Below are positions 25,484 to 37,891 of a stretch of DNA of 64,000 nt, piece after piece. A program made the translations under genes and the position numbers. The stretch is taken from the NCBI GenBank assembly GCA_963573385.1, contig CAUYLG010075535.1:18660-82659 (forward strand), given 5' to 3'. The notes under the pieces were generated by a model. That model saw only the letters and a list, made by a program, of their open reading frames with translations. It did not search any database and had not been told where the DNA came from. Position 1 is the first letter of the stretch; every line of letters starts with the position of its first letter. The DNA is from Cacajao melanocephalus (lineage: Eukaryota > Chordata > Mammalia > Primates > Pitheciidae).

Positions 25484-25542
25484 AACTGTCATTGAAGGTT
25501 GAATTAATTCAACCTTTCAAGTTCTCAGTTAAAATGACAGTT
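25484..25542. repeat. Near-palindrome with 22-bp perfect centre
   Basis: The 22 bases at 25495-25516 (AAGGTTGAATT and its mirror) are a perfect palindrome. The outer AACTGTCATT (25484-25493) pairs with AATGACAGTT (25533-25542). The right arm has an extra 16 bases that do not pair. Confidence 0.9.
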
Positions 25543-25734
25543 GGAAGCCTACATGCATTATGACAAAAATAACTTATACTACCCATTTGCAGAAATGTAT
25601 TCGGAAATGGTAAAACCTGAGCCGGCCTGATTAATGGCCATCAAGCTGGTCAATAACAATGAATCAATACCAAATAAAAAGGATGCTCACGATCAAAGAG
25701 AGGTAAGACTTGTGATTATGCCTAAATCACTCCC

Positions 25735-25910
25735 CTTCAAAGTGCTTTACCAACATTCACTAATTAATCTTCATTATATTGTGTTGAGAGTGGTAAGTGT
25801 CATCATCCCCAAATAACATTTTGAAGCACTAGGGTTTAGTGCCTTTTCCAGAAGATGCCCGGTGTGAAACCCGAGCACTTGCTCAGAGCCAGGAGAGCTC
25901 ATCAGCTCTT
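25735..25910 (-). mobile_element. MIR SINE, antisense, diverged
   Basis: The pieces 'aaagtgctttaccaacattcac', 'taatcttcattatattgtg', 'gtaagtgtcatcatccccaaat' and 'gtgaaacccgagcacttg' follow the reversed MIR. Confidence 0.65.
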
Positions 25911-25974
25911 GATATTCTATCTTAGGAGGCACGTTTGATTAAAAGCCTCAAAAGCAGAATCTGTGATGTGTGAC

Positions 25975-26190
25975 CTAGAGCCCCAGCTCCAAGTATTCAT
26001 ATAAACGGGTGACTCCAGATGAGTTATTTAAGATCTTTGAGCTTCAGTTTCCTCATTTATTGAAACACATTGATGCTATCTCCATAGAAGGCTATTTTAA
26101 TGTTAGAACGAGTTAATGCTTTTCAACCCTTGGAAAATAATAAGGGCTCAATAAATAGCAAGTATTGTTGTTGTTGCTGTTGTTATACTT
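25975..26190 (+). mobile_element. MIR SINE
   Basis: The pieces 'gggtgactccagatgagttatttaa', 'tgagcttcagtttcctcatttat', 'aataagggctcaataaatagc' and a GTTGTTGTTG tail match a sense MIR. Confidence 0.85.
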
Positions 26191-26299
26191 ATTTTTGGAA
26201 ACACTGGCCATGAACTAGGGTTTACCAGAGGATGGGACCAGCTGGGAGACGCTTGCAGCAAGATTGGGAGCTGCCCTTTGGGATGAAAGGAAATCAATG

Positions 26300-26402
26300 T
26301 GACTGGAGCACTTGCTATGTGCCAGGCATTGTGTTAGTGGTTTACGCTTTGTGTTTCAAATTCTTCTTTCTTTTATTCCTCACAACAATCCTGCAATGGG
26401 GC
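26300..26402 (-). mobile_element. MIR SINE fragment, antisense
   Basis: The pieces 'gagcacttgctatgtgccagg', 'cattgtgttagtggtttac' and 'ttcctcacaacaatcctgca' match the reversed 3' part of MIR. Confidence 0.8.
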
Positions 26403-27315
26403 CAGCGGCGCTAATGCTGGAGCCTGGGCTCTTTCCTCTGGCTCATGGCAGCTTCTGCTGTCCTGGGGCAGGTGGAATAGACGGTGAGAAGGTGGTCCCT
26501 ACTGCAATGGTGGAAACCAGAGGAGAATCCAGGGCAGTGGTACTTGGGAACTCAGACTGGTAGGCAGGTAGTCTAGTCCCAGGAAGTCCATCAGCAAGGG
26601 CGAGACAGATGTTAAGGTGGACATCAGGGAGGCTCCAAGAGAAGAATGCAGGAACAGCAGAGCAGGTCTCCCATCTCAAGATTAGAGGACTAGGAAGAAT
26701 ATGAAAAATATACACCCATGCCTAGAGAACTGCAGTGAAATCCAGAGATGACAGCAAGATCCAAGGGCAGAGGGCAACGCCTCTTCTGACAGGCACAGAT
26801 AATGGAAATGAAGGCCAAGACCAGAGCAGAGACATTACCAAGTAAACTTGAAATCAAGTAGGGTTCGTTATTTCATTTTACTTTTAGCCACTGGATCTCT
26901 GGTTTGTTATTAATTTATTGCCTCTCAGCTCCAAATACACCCTTCAACACATGCTTTCTGATAACAGAATCCTTTTAAATGTTTCTCCTTTAAAGGGAGC
27001 ACAACCTTTCACCTCTCTCTGCAAAGGGTGTTGGAGGAAGATTGCAGGAACAAGTTACAGTGTTGGCAGGAGGGCTTGGCATTGTAGGCAGATGGACAAA
27101 TGTTTTGTGAGCCCTTCCAACCACCACGTAAAGCCTAGTCCATCAGGTAAAGCTTGGCCCGGCCACAGGCCCAGAACACAGTCCCTCTGTGATTTTGCAG
27201 TTACTCTTCCAACAGAGTTCATAAGTACTTCTATTAAACTTCTTTTCAACCTAGTTTATGGTTTCTATCTCCAGATTCTACTTATTGTATGATAACTCCT
27301 TTTTTCATTTGAAAT
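26403..27315. other. Unique sequence, no gene recognised
   Basis: Includes a 124-codon plus-strand frame (26918-27292), the longest one here outside repeats. Its product has no recognisable motif, and an opposing 64-codon frame overlaps it. I do not call it a gene. Confidence 0.4.
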
Positions 27316-27319
27316 TTTA

Positions 27320-27815
27320 CCTGAAACCCAGTATGTTAGCATGACATCCAAACTCTGTATTGTAATCTATGAGGCCCAAGTGACCTGCCTCCTGCCTTCT
27401 CTCTGATACCCTCATAAGTGATCTTGGTTCCAGAATACACAAGACTTCCTTCCTGGCTTAGCACTCTGCAGTCTTCAGACCATCTACCTAGAAAACCCTC
27501 TTCCTGAACTTCCTGGCAGAGCTACAGCCCTCTCCTCAGGTAGCACCCTATCTAAGGCAGCTCCTCAAATCACTCTTCTCATAAGTGGTTAATTAATGTT
27601 TATAGCACTTATCACTCACTGAAATTGTCTTATTTGCTCTTACCCTCACCAGCTCCCACACCACTAGCCTGCACTCCACAAAACCATCCTCCTGGCTCTT
27701 GTCCAAGAAGTAGAGTCCTTGTTGATTGTGTCGCCTGTATCCCAGCAGGATCCAGCACGGTACCTAGCCCGTGGAGGGGCTCAGTAAACATTTGTCAGGT
27801 GAAAGAATGGTAAAT
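27320..27815 (+). mobile_element. L2 LINE 3' half
   Basis: The pieces 'gtaatctatgaggcccaagtg', 'ctcttcctgaacttcctgg', 'cctctcctcaggtagcaccct', 'atagcacttatcactcactgaaattg', 'gtatcccagcaggatccagcac' and 'ggggctcagtaaacatttg' follow L2 in order from the end of the reading frame to near its 3' end. Reading frame broken. Confidence 0.85.
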
Positions 27816-28189
27816 GGAGAGCTCTGATAGAAGCTCCAAGCCTAAGCCTCAGTCCTCTTTCTTCCCTCCACATCTTGACTCTTCTGTGGCCCCTGAGGCA
27901 CCTTAGTGAGACACCAGGGTGCCCAGGAACTGTTCTAGGGAATAAGACTAGAACTCCTTAATCCCACCCTCCCTTGAAATCATAGATGGTTCCTTGAACC
28001 CACCAAGTAGCAAATAACGCTGGACAGGTGGAATGCAGAGAATCTGGGGACCAGGCTGCATGGCAGGTGATCCCAGGGGCCCTGCCAGAGGACTAGAAGC
28101 TCTAACTCCTCCACTTCTCACTATGGCAGACAGACTGCTCTTTAATGTAAGCGAGAGCCTGTATGTGCCCTTTACTTATATTTTTGCTG
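27816..28189. other. Unique sequence, no gene recognised
   Basis: No repeat or exon recognised. Confidence 0.4.
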
Positions 28190-28214
28190 GTTTTTTTTTT
28201 TTTTTTTTTTTTTG
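28190..28214. repeat. Poly-T tract
   Basis: About 25 consecutive T with no Alu or L1 body beside it. Confidence 0.85.
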
Positions 28215-29030
28215 GCAATGGGAGATTTTAAAATAAAATGCTTCTAAACCTAGAATCATAAGGTGTCAGTGAGGGAAAGACCTTGGCATCACCCAGTGAA
28301 ACTTCCTACTCAATTTACCTTTTTGCCATCCACTTTTGGGTTCTCTAATAATTACTTATTTCACACAACAGTGAAGCAGAGACTTTCTCCTGCTCTCTGG
28401 ACTATCAAGAAGCAGGCACTGATGGCTGTTCTGGGAGTTGGGGTGAAAGGATCACTTCAATAGCAGAGGTAGTTCTGACCACAAAGAAAGTGAAAACAAG
28501 AGCCGACTGCAGAGGATGTCAAAAAGAAAGGAGAGGAAGGAAGCAGCTCAGCCCTTTGGGTGAGCCCTGGAGGGAGTATTTAAAGAACTTGTAAAATCTG
28601 GGCCTTCTCTTGACCACTCCCACTCCCCTCCAGCAGGCCCTGGAGTCTGAACCCAGAGGCAAAGTAAAAATAATAGGAAGGGCTAACCAAGATAAGAAAG
28701 AAAAAGGCAGCGTGGAAACAGCAGGGGTTTTCTGTACTAAAGACCCAGTTGCACCTTGTACCTCTCTGGAGATGCCCCCTGTGAAACCTGTCTTTGTTGG
28801 GCCAGGAAATTGCTGATGACTCTTCCTCTATGCAAGAAAATTCAAGAGAATGAGCCTCAGAAGTTTTAAATCTATTAATCAAATAAGTAATGTCTAGCAG
28901 TCAATATGTTCTTGGTGGCTGTAATTTCTCAGCTCTTTCCATGGACATCCAGAGAAGATGAATTATGTTATATATAATCGCAGATTTGACTTACAAATTA
29001 GAAGATTATTTAATGCATAGTAGAGAAAAA
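28215..29030. other. Unique sequence, no gene recognised
   Basis: A 100-codon minus-strand frame (28580-28882) lacks recognisable features. No repeat identified. Confidence 0.4.
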
Positions 29031-29078
29031 GCATTTTTTTCTTTTCTTTTTTCTTTTTTTTTTTTTTTTTTTTTTTCG
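29031..29078. repeat. T-rich pyrimidine tract
   Basis: TTTTTTTCTTTTCTTTTTTC is followed by more than 20 T. It is immediately followed by CGCCGTAGC and not by a SINE, so the origin is unclear. Confidence 0.85.
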
Positions 29079-29164
29079 CCGTAGCTACCAAGTTTACCTC
29101 TAGGCAGTTTTTATGAAATACAAAGGATATCTTTAGTAGCTTTGATCTTCTTTGATGCAAATGG

Positions 29165-29420
29165 CTTATTATTTCCAGTTATTAGCATTGGTAACAGCTA
29201 ATATTCATTGCTCACCATGTTCCAGACATGACATGTCACTCTTTACACACATAGTCCTCACAAAAATCCATCGAGGTAGACAGTATTACTATCACAATTT
29301 TCGAGATGAGAAACTGACACTTGGTTCCCCTAAGTAACTTGGTCAAGGACCCACAGTTAATAGGTGGGAAGACTGGAATGAACACCCTATATTGCCACCT
29401 ATGCTCTGAAAACCCATTAT
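29165..29420 (-). mobile_element. MIR SINE, antisense
   Basis: The pieces 'attcattgctcaccatgttccag', 'cacatagtcctcacaaaaatcc', 'aggtagacagtattactatc', 'cgagatgagaaactgacactt' and 'acccacagttaataggtggg' match reversed MIR throughout. Confidence 0.88.
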
Positions 29421-29439
29421 TCTTCTTGGCATATACCAC

Positions 29440-30000
29440 CAGCCATGGAGTCAGGAAGTGGGAATTCTAGGGGAAGTATATACACAGGTTAAGAAGTAAG
29501 TGAAGGACCGATACAAAGATCTCTAAGAAGGAATTTAATATGGCTGGAGAGTCAAATGAGGCAAAATCAGTGGGGAGTATAAGGTTGAAGAAGGAGTTAG
29601 AGGCCAGATTTGGAAGATGTCATGTAGAGCATGAAAGGTGTTTAATTTTTAATCCTAAAAGAAATCGGGATATTTTGCATTTCTAGTGTTGAGCAAGGCA
29701 GTGTGCTACTTCCACTTTAATTCTGGAAAAAAAATACTACATTGAAAAGGAGGAAATTTGGATGTTGAACTGGTCTATTGGCAGAATGATGTGGGCCTGA
29801 ACAGAGACAAGGGCTATGGGAATGGAGAAACAAAGCAACACACCGAATCTCTCCTCTGAAGGAGGCTGATTCGGTTGAACTTGGGGATTGATTGCATGCG
29901 GGAGGGTGGGAAAGAAAAGAATCAAGGTAATTCCCATGTTTTCAAATTGGAAAAAAAAAAAAGAAGAATGATGATGGCATTTAGAGCAATGCACTGTTTT
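29440..30000 (-). mobile_element. L2 LINE, antisense
   Basis: The pieces 'ggaagatgtcatgtagagcatg', 'ggatgttgaactggtctattgg', 'tgggcctgaacagagacaagg' and 'gaatcaaggtaattcccatg' match reversed L2 coding sequence. Frames are broken. Confidence 0.6.
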
Positions 30001-32910
30001 GTAGCAAAGTGAAGTGGGAAACCTACAAGTTGAATTTAGGTCATGTGAGTTTTGAATATTTATTTCCTCAAGATCAGTTAAGGCAGAAAAACATAATCTA
30101 GATATTAGTACAGTAGAAGTGGGAAGCCCTTTATGTTGACATGAACAGTGACAACATCCACAGGTATAATTTGTAGCCTATTGTCACAAAAAGTCCACAT
30201 CTCTAAAACAGAAACTAGTTTTTTCAAAAATGAACAATGAAATAAACCCATGAGAAGCAAAACAGCCTTGCAATGTAAGTAAACAACTTGTTCTAACGTA
30301 AATGAATACAAATGAAAAGTTAAAAATAATCACACTGTGCACCCCTCAAAGATCCACAGCAAGCAAAATGCATTTTGTCATAGTGGGGTGGCAGCGAAGT
30401 GTTCAAAAGAACCGTAAAAGTAGAATTCTCCAAAAAGCAATGCAGGTGTCTAGGTCAAATGCAAATAAGGAGTGATGCAAATTGAGTTATACTTGACTAC
30501 AAAATCTGATGCTTAAAAACATTTAAGGAAAGTGAAGTTTTAGTTTCACAAAATTCACCCGGTCCTCATTATAATACGTTTCCCATTTGTGCCATTCATT
30601 CAATGTACTAAATGCATGATGGGGCTCCAGTTAAGTAGATTTAGAAGCTGATTATGCTGCATTAAATGTATTCACTTCAATTTTAGGGAGGTTTTTTTTT
30701 TTTTTCCTTTAAAAGGATTACTAAACCAAGAAAAGTAGAAAGTAAGACAGAAAATAAAATACCCTTTGGTGATGCTGTAACAAGATTAGAAAATAGAATG
30801 GCTTCATGATATCATGTAGGAACATACATTCTCACTTATCTGATTTGAATAATTAAAGAACACATTTCAATTTTGTTAATTGCTTTTACACTGTACTTGA
30901 CACTTTCTGTACACATGATTAGTTCACCACTTGAGACTGCATTTGCTTTGGAAATACCTATCTTGTTATGAATTTATGTATGTCTTTTTAGAATACATAG
31001 TTGGTCAACATTTTTTTTTTAATTAGAATGGACACTCTTTTAGGTGTTAGAAGAGTTGAGATCAACCTTGGCTTAGCCATGAAGAATAGATTTCACCAAT
31101 CTTGTCTTTAATTAGTTTCCTGATTTCTAACATGAGGATGCTGAATTACACTGCATAAACTCTTAAGTGTGTCCTAGGTTCAGAATTTATATGATTTTGG
31201 GAAAAGCTACTTGGATGTCCTTTTTTGAAGCTGCCTTTAATCAGCCTCTATTTAAAATAGAAAAAAATGCCAAAAACCAATGATTGGCATTACAAAACTA
31301 TTCATATGAATGTATTTATGGATTGAATCTTCACAGATAAAGTATGCTAGCCAAGCTACCTAAAATTCAATAGTTTGCAATATAGTAAATTCCATTTGTT
31401 TCTAAATGAGCCTAGAAGGGAAGTAGCAGAAGAGAATAATTGACAAGAAAAGAGAATTTCAACATGTATCAACTCTATCATAATTCTATGTGGCATGAGT
31501 AGCCTGGCCAATGTAAGTTGAGAAGTACCCTTTCAATAAAGCATTTTTAAAGTATAAAGTAATCCTTTAAATAGGACATAGGAGCATCCATTTGCACATG
31601 CGATAGGTAAAAGGGAATCTTTTTATCAATGCCCTAGTTTTAAAAATTAATACTAATTATTGCAGCAATGATAATATTACATTATAGAGCTATGTCCTAT
31701 TTTATAACAATTATTAAATTTAAAAAGGTTGTTAAAATAAATTCAAAATAACTTGCAAAACGTAAAGCCTCATACCCAACACTCATCGTGCTGCAAATGA
31801 AGAAACTCCCGACAGAATGAGCAACTTGTCCAACCTCACATTGCTCATAAACAGCCAACCCAAGATTCTGTTAATTTTCCCAATCTTCAAATATTTGCTG
31901 AGCACCTTCTGAGCACACTGATTGTTTCTCGTTTCCTTTTCTTCATTTTCTTCTTCAGAAACTAACCAACTTATCTTCAATTTATGCCTCACTTTTCCTC
32001 CATGTTTTCTGACTTCTTGTCTTTTTGCTCTACATATTGGTGGTTTTCTTTGTCTTTAAACATTTTCTTTCAACCTTTTTGCTGTCTTCTTTTAGTTTTG
32101 GCAAAGGTATTTTAAATGTACAAGAGCTCTTCCTTATTTTCTGATGGATCCTTTTTAATAGCATCCTGATTTGGTTTTACAGCTGTAAAATTTCCTTGGG
32201 TTTTTATAAATATGGATTTCAGATTTTTAAGTTATTCTCTGTTTGTGAGTCACTTCGTTTTCCTTTTGATCAATTTTTCTATTTCTGTGAATTATTTCCT
32301 CAAATGCCTGATGATCCTTGGTTATTTTTTCACATTTAAAAATTAAGCAATAGAAAGATTTACTGAGGGTGGTCGTTTATTAGCTGGAAGCTTTAATTCA
32401 GCAGGAATGGGCATGGGCTCACCATTATACTGGAGGTAGTCTTCCTCAAGTGCCAGAACGAGGAGGGTTTTTTCAAGGTGACTAGCATTCACATTATCTA
32501 CTCTGCTTCCTTGTAACAATGCCTTCCAGTTTTATAAGCAAAAAAACAAAACCCCAAAACTCTTTGTTGTTTTGACTGTGGAATAGACATGTAGCAATCA
32601 GGTGTTTTTCAAGCAGGAGTAGAAAATAAGAGCTGACAGCTGTTATGTATATAGCCTAACAATACTCCTAAAATGTCTCTGATTTCTATTCTACTTCTCA
32701 CTTCCATCCTCTGGTTGGGATTCCCTGATAGGCAGGTCAATTTCTCTCCTTATTACAGGAATCTGGTTGGTACTTTAAGTTGATGTTTCTCCCACTCTGT
32801 TTTCTCAGTTAATATTCTTCCATCTGTGTTTTTTCTTTCAAGAATTAGTTGACATCTGCAGGTAGAAAGGCATTTACTGTTTTGGTAAGGCTGTGCTGCT
32901 TTTATAATTC
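30001..32910. other. Long unique AT-rich stretch
   Basis: About 2.9 kb with no confidently recognised repeat, unusual for this window. The part 31975-32350 is T-rich and could be an unrecognised antisense element. Frames are short and featureless. The scarcity of insertions could reflect constraint or simply divergence beyond my recognition. Confidence 0.4.
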
Positions 32911-33245
<335 letters not shown>

Positions 33246-33309
33246 CATTTTTATGAAACTTATTTATTTTTATAAAATGTATTTTAATAGACACAGGCTA
33301 GTTGTTGAG

Positions 33310-33347
33310 ACTGATTTGCTTTATGTAGTACCTAAAGCAAAATCAGT
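33310..33347. repeat. Short hairpin with one bulge
   Basis: ACTGATTTGCTTTA (33310-33323) pairs with TAAAGCAAAATCAGT (33333-33347) with a single bulged base and a 9-nt loop TGTAGTACC. Confidence 0.8.
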
Positions 33348-33454
33348 ACTGTAAGTCAATTCCTACAGGCTTACGGGTGCCTTCGTATAGGGGCTGAATG
33401 TTGGAAATGAAACCCAACACTTAAGTTTGCAATCTGACCTTGCAGTGGATCAGG

Positions 33455-33531
33455 ATTTCCACAGGAAGTACAAGACTTGAATCAGGAAGTGGATTGCTTC
33501 CTGATTCAAGTCTTGTACTTCCTGTGGAAAT
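33455..33531. repeat. 35-bp perfect hairpin, 7-nt loop
   Basis: Bases 33455-33489 (starting ATTTCCACAGGAAGTAC) are the exact reverse complement of 33497-33531. The loop is TGGATTG. Pairing stops abruptly at both ends. The sequence is neither simple nor AT-rich, so a 35-bp perfect match is an inverted duplication. If transcribed from either strand it folds into a pre-miRNA-sized stem-loop. I recognise no named miRNA or MITE in it. Confidence 0.95.
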
Positions 33532-33799
33532 TCCAACTAATCCCTGCAACAGTCTTGGGATAAACTTATTGTTTTCAGGTTATTTGCACGACAAAGATGT
33601 TTGACATACCCTGGAATCAGTGTAAGATCCATCTTTTCTGAGCTTGATTTAGTCTCCACTTTTCCAGGTGTTTTTCTATTTCTTCGAAATTAACTTTTCT
33701 GTTTTTCAAAAGAATAGATTTCCAGAAGCCATGTACTATGTCATGATATTTATTTAAAACAAAACATACTATTAGACAGCACATTTGATGATTCTGTTT

Positions 33800-35746
33800 G
33801 ATTGCCTCTGTTGGCTTCTTAGCTATCACTCTTTAACATAGTGATTGCTTTAGGGTTTGTAGTGTATATTTTAGCTTGTCACAATCTACCTTCAAGTGAT
33901 ATGATACCACTTCAGATCTAGCATAAGAACTTCACAATAGTACGCTTCCATTTCTCTGTTCTGACCCTTGTATTATTGTCATATATTTCACTTGTATCTA
34001 TAAAACTGATTTTACATTTTTTTGTTTAAAGATTAAATTATATTTTAAAAGATTTAAATACAAAACTTATATTTTTTCCTTTGCAGTTACTGATTTTGGC
34101 AGTTTCCAGTCCTTCGTGTTGATCCATATTTCTATGTGATATAATCCTCTTTCTGCCCTACGGACTTCCTTTAACATTCTTAAACTGCTGATCTGCTGGT
34201 AATAAAATTCTGTGAACCTTCTAGGTATGAAGGTAGTCTTTATTTCAGTTTCATTTTTAAAGATATTTTCACTGTCTAGAACTGTAGATTGTCCATTTTG
34301 TTTCTTTCTGTACTTGAAAGATGTTGCTCCACTTCCTTCTTACTTCTTCTGATTCTGATGGGAAATCTCTTGTTATCCTTATCTTGTTCTTTTGTACAGC
34401 ATGTGTCTTATTTTTCCTTTTGACTACTTATAAGATTTTCCCCTTTATCGTTGGTGTTGAGAAATTTGATTGTTATATGCCTTGCTGTAGCTTTCTCATG
34501 TTTCTTGTGCTTGATGTTCATTGAGCTTTTAAAATCTGTAAGTTTATAATTTTCAGCAAATATGAAAAATGTTCAGTTATTATTTCTTTGGATGTATGTT
34601 CTTCCTTCTTACTCCTTCAGAGACTCCAGTTACACAGATATTAGGCAACTGCAATTTGCCCCACTGAAGCTTTGTTATTTTTCTCTATTTTTTTAAATCT
34701 GTATTTCATTTTTAATAGTTTTTATCATTATGCCTTTGAGTTCACTGAACTTTCATTTACAATGTTTAATCTACCATTAATAGCATCCAGCATGTTTTTT
34801 ATCTTGGACATTGAAGTTTTCAGCTGTAAAAGTTTGATTTCTTTCTTACATTTTCTATGTCTCTACTTAATTTTTTAGCTATATGTGATATAGATAGAAT
34901 AGCTCAGTTATGTGTTTATTTGCTAGATTTAACACCTTTGTTAGTGCTGATTCGGCTTTAATTGATTGATATTTCTGCTTTTTTCATAATTAGTAAGTTT
35001 TTAGTGGTTGCTGCATAACCTAGCTATGACCTTGTTGAAGCTAGGAGATTTTGTGTTTCTATGAAAATTTTGAAACTTTATTCCAGGATTAGTTATTTGG
35101 AAGTACTTAGATCCTTTTGGGTCTTGCACTTACGATTCTTTATGTGAGATCAGAGCTGTGCTCAGCCTTGGACTAATTTTTCCCACTTCTGATGCGAGAT
35201 CCTCGTAAATATTCTATCCAATGCTGCATAAATCTTGAGGTTTTTCAGCATAGGTGATGGGAACAGGCACTATTCCCAGACCTGTTTGAATGTTGAATAA
35301 TGCTGTCTCTAATCCTTTCAGGTGGTTCTTTCCTTGATGTTGGGTAGCTTCCTTACATGCATGTGTACATGAATATTCATTTGAATGCTAGAGGAGAACT
35401 TTCTGCAGTTCTCCGGAATTCTCTCTGTGTGCAGCTCTCTCTTCTCTAGTACTCTGTCCAGCAAACTCTAGCTGTTTTGGTTTTACCAGGGTCTCAGATC
35501 CATCTCCTCAGCCCTAGGAGTATGCTAGACTCTGCCTGGGTGCTCTCTTCTGCACAAAAGCTTGGAAACTCTCTCCTGGCCATAAACTGGGGCAATTGTA
35601 GAACTCACACTGTGTGCTGTCATTCAGGTATCACTAAATTTCACTGCCTGGTGTTCAGTGTCCCACAAAGCATGTTTTATGTATTATATCCATTTTATAG
35701 TGGTTTCAGGCAAATGGGTAAATCTGATCTTTGTTATACCATCTTG
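33800..35746 (-). mobile_element. L1M 5' region, antisense, nearly 2 kb
   Basis: The text follows the reversed long 5' region of old mammalian L1: 'gtgattgctttagggtttg', 'acttcctttaacattcttaaactg', 'gatgttgctccacttcc', 'ttgattgttatatgccttgc', 'agactccagttacacagatat', 'cttttgggtcttgcac', 'gggaacaggcactattccc', 'tctaatcctttcaggtggttc' and 'tttgttataccatcttg', the last being the reverse of the CAAGATGG start. The 5' end of the element therefore lies at 35746 and its coding part would be to the left, where it is lost. No open frame is preserved. Confidence 0.85.
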
Positions 35747-36084
35747 AACTATTGAATTATGTTCTCATTGTACCTAAGGGACATGGAAAGCCCCCAGAAG
35801 AAATGACAATGTGGTATGTAGCACAAAAGCAGCAGAAGTTGGGGACATAAAGGAATCAAAAGGGTTATAACAAAGAATGGGCTTTAATTAATTCATGTGA
35901 GTCTATGACTAGTGGCCTGAGGAGTTAAGGCAGTAGGAAACACTGCAGAATTTGGGCTTTAATGACATCCTCAATATCAAAAGGATGAGGGCTCAGAAAC
36001 TAAAATTGATTTTTTGTGTGCAAAATAAGAACAAATACTTCCTGATGACAGCAATTTCAGAATACAAAATGCAATGAGTGCATA
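35747..36084. other. Unique sequence, nothing recognised
   Basis: No repeat or exon recognised. Confidence 0.4.
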
Positions 36085-36345
36085 GAAAATAAAAATAATT
36101 AACACGTATAGAGTGCTTAGCTAGGCAGTATTATAAGGCTTAACAAGCATTAAGTCATTTAATCCTTTCAACAACTCTATGATGTCAATAACAATATTAT
36201 CCCCATTGTACAGATGAGGAATATGAAATACAGAGATTAAACTTTTACCCAAGATCAAATGGCTACAGAATGGGAGAACCAATGTTTGAAATCAGGAAGT
36301 ACAGCCCCAGAGCCTGAATTCTTAGCTACCCACACTCTATTCACT
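36085..36345 (-). mobile_element. MIR SINE, antisense
   Basis: The pieces 'agagtgcttagctaggcag', 'ttaagtcatttaatcctttcaacaac', 'attatccccattgtacagatgagg' and 'gaagtacagccccagagcctg' match reversed MIR over nearly its full length. Confidence 0.92.
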
Positions 36346-37227
36346 TTCAAGCTAGATGAATAGAGGGAAATCCTTCTTCTAGAAGAAGCAGCCAATTTGT
36401 CATATTACATCCTAGGTATTCTGCAGTAGGATAATATTATTCTGCTATCGGTCACTCAGCCTCTACCTTCTATTCCTCTGAGGAATCTTCACCTTTAAGA
36501 AATGAACATGCTGATCCAGTTCAAGGGGGAAAAGAGACTCAGAAACCTCAGAGGCAATGGTTAAAAATGTAGTACTAAGTGGACATACAAGGAGCATATT
36601 TTCCAGAGGACAAGGTCAAGAGCACCTGAAAATGTCTTCATAATGTGTATTTAGAAAGTCTATGTCACAGTGATTCCACTATTGTAGAGTTCTAAGACTC
36701 TGTCATCTTCATTTGGACTTCGAATTTGGTATTGGGTAGCATTAAAAAATTAAGGTGATATAAAATAATATTTTACTAAGAAATTGAGGGGAGGCTTTAA
36801 GATAATCGATGTCACACTATGATATTGAGATTTCTAAAATTTCAAATTATTTACCAAAATTGGGATCTAACTAAGAGCTTACTGCAGCATAATTTGTCTA
36901 GTTAAATAATGACATATCTATATATGGGGGAATATACTTTACATATGACTTTTCTCACACTCATTAACACTCTTTCTGCTGTAACTGTCCAGCCCAGAAC
37001 AAACAGGACCTTTCCAAATAGTACTGGTGTTTCTCCTTCTGAATAAGTCTACATCAATGAGAACTCCAGATGCGAGTGTTACGAAATGTGTTAAAGAGCA
37101 GCCGTAGCAATAATTCTGTTCATGAATGCTCTGAGTCCCCCTGCCTCAATCCTCCTGCCTCTTCTCTTCCCTGTCTCTAATTTGCTCCCTTGATGATACC
37201 ATTTAATCTACTGTTACCAAATGCCAC
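36346..37227. other. Unique sequence
   Basis: Contains a 16-bp perfect palindrome CTTCTTCTAGAAGAAG at 36373-36388. No gene or repeat recognised. Confidence 0.4.
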
Positions 37228-37545
<318 letters not shown>

Positions 37546-37857
37546 ACAAATTGCCAAATTTTATACTGATGATCCTTTGAAATTTATCTTCTGCCAAGAC
37601 CTCTCCCTGATTTGTATCAAACTACCTCTATAAACATCGACCTGGATGCCCAATAAGTGTTTCAAACTTAGAATGTACCAAGCTCAACTCCTGAGCTTCT
37701 GCCCCATTCCACTCTCCCCATCTTCTCCATCTCACTGAATGAAAATCAAATCTGTATAGATATTTAAGACAAACATTCTGGGGAGTAATCCTCATTCTTT
37801 TATTCTTATATCCCACTTTGAATATATCAGAAATTCCTCTGGTATATATATATACAT

Positions 37858-37891
<34 letters not shown>

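Noticed and set aside
26918..27292. 124-codon plus-strand open frame outside repeats
   Set aside because: No recognisable motif, no splice pair, an opposing frame overlaps it, and the peptide composition looks random. Kept only as a note.
33455..33531. Calling the perfect hairpin a miRNA gene
   Set aside because: Structure alone is not enough. I see no promoter or conservation evidence and recognise no known miRNA. It is reported as a hairpin only.
36373..36388. 16-bp perfect palindrome CTTCTTCTAGAAGAAG
   Set aside because: Short and low-complexity, so plausible by chance in 64 kb.
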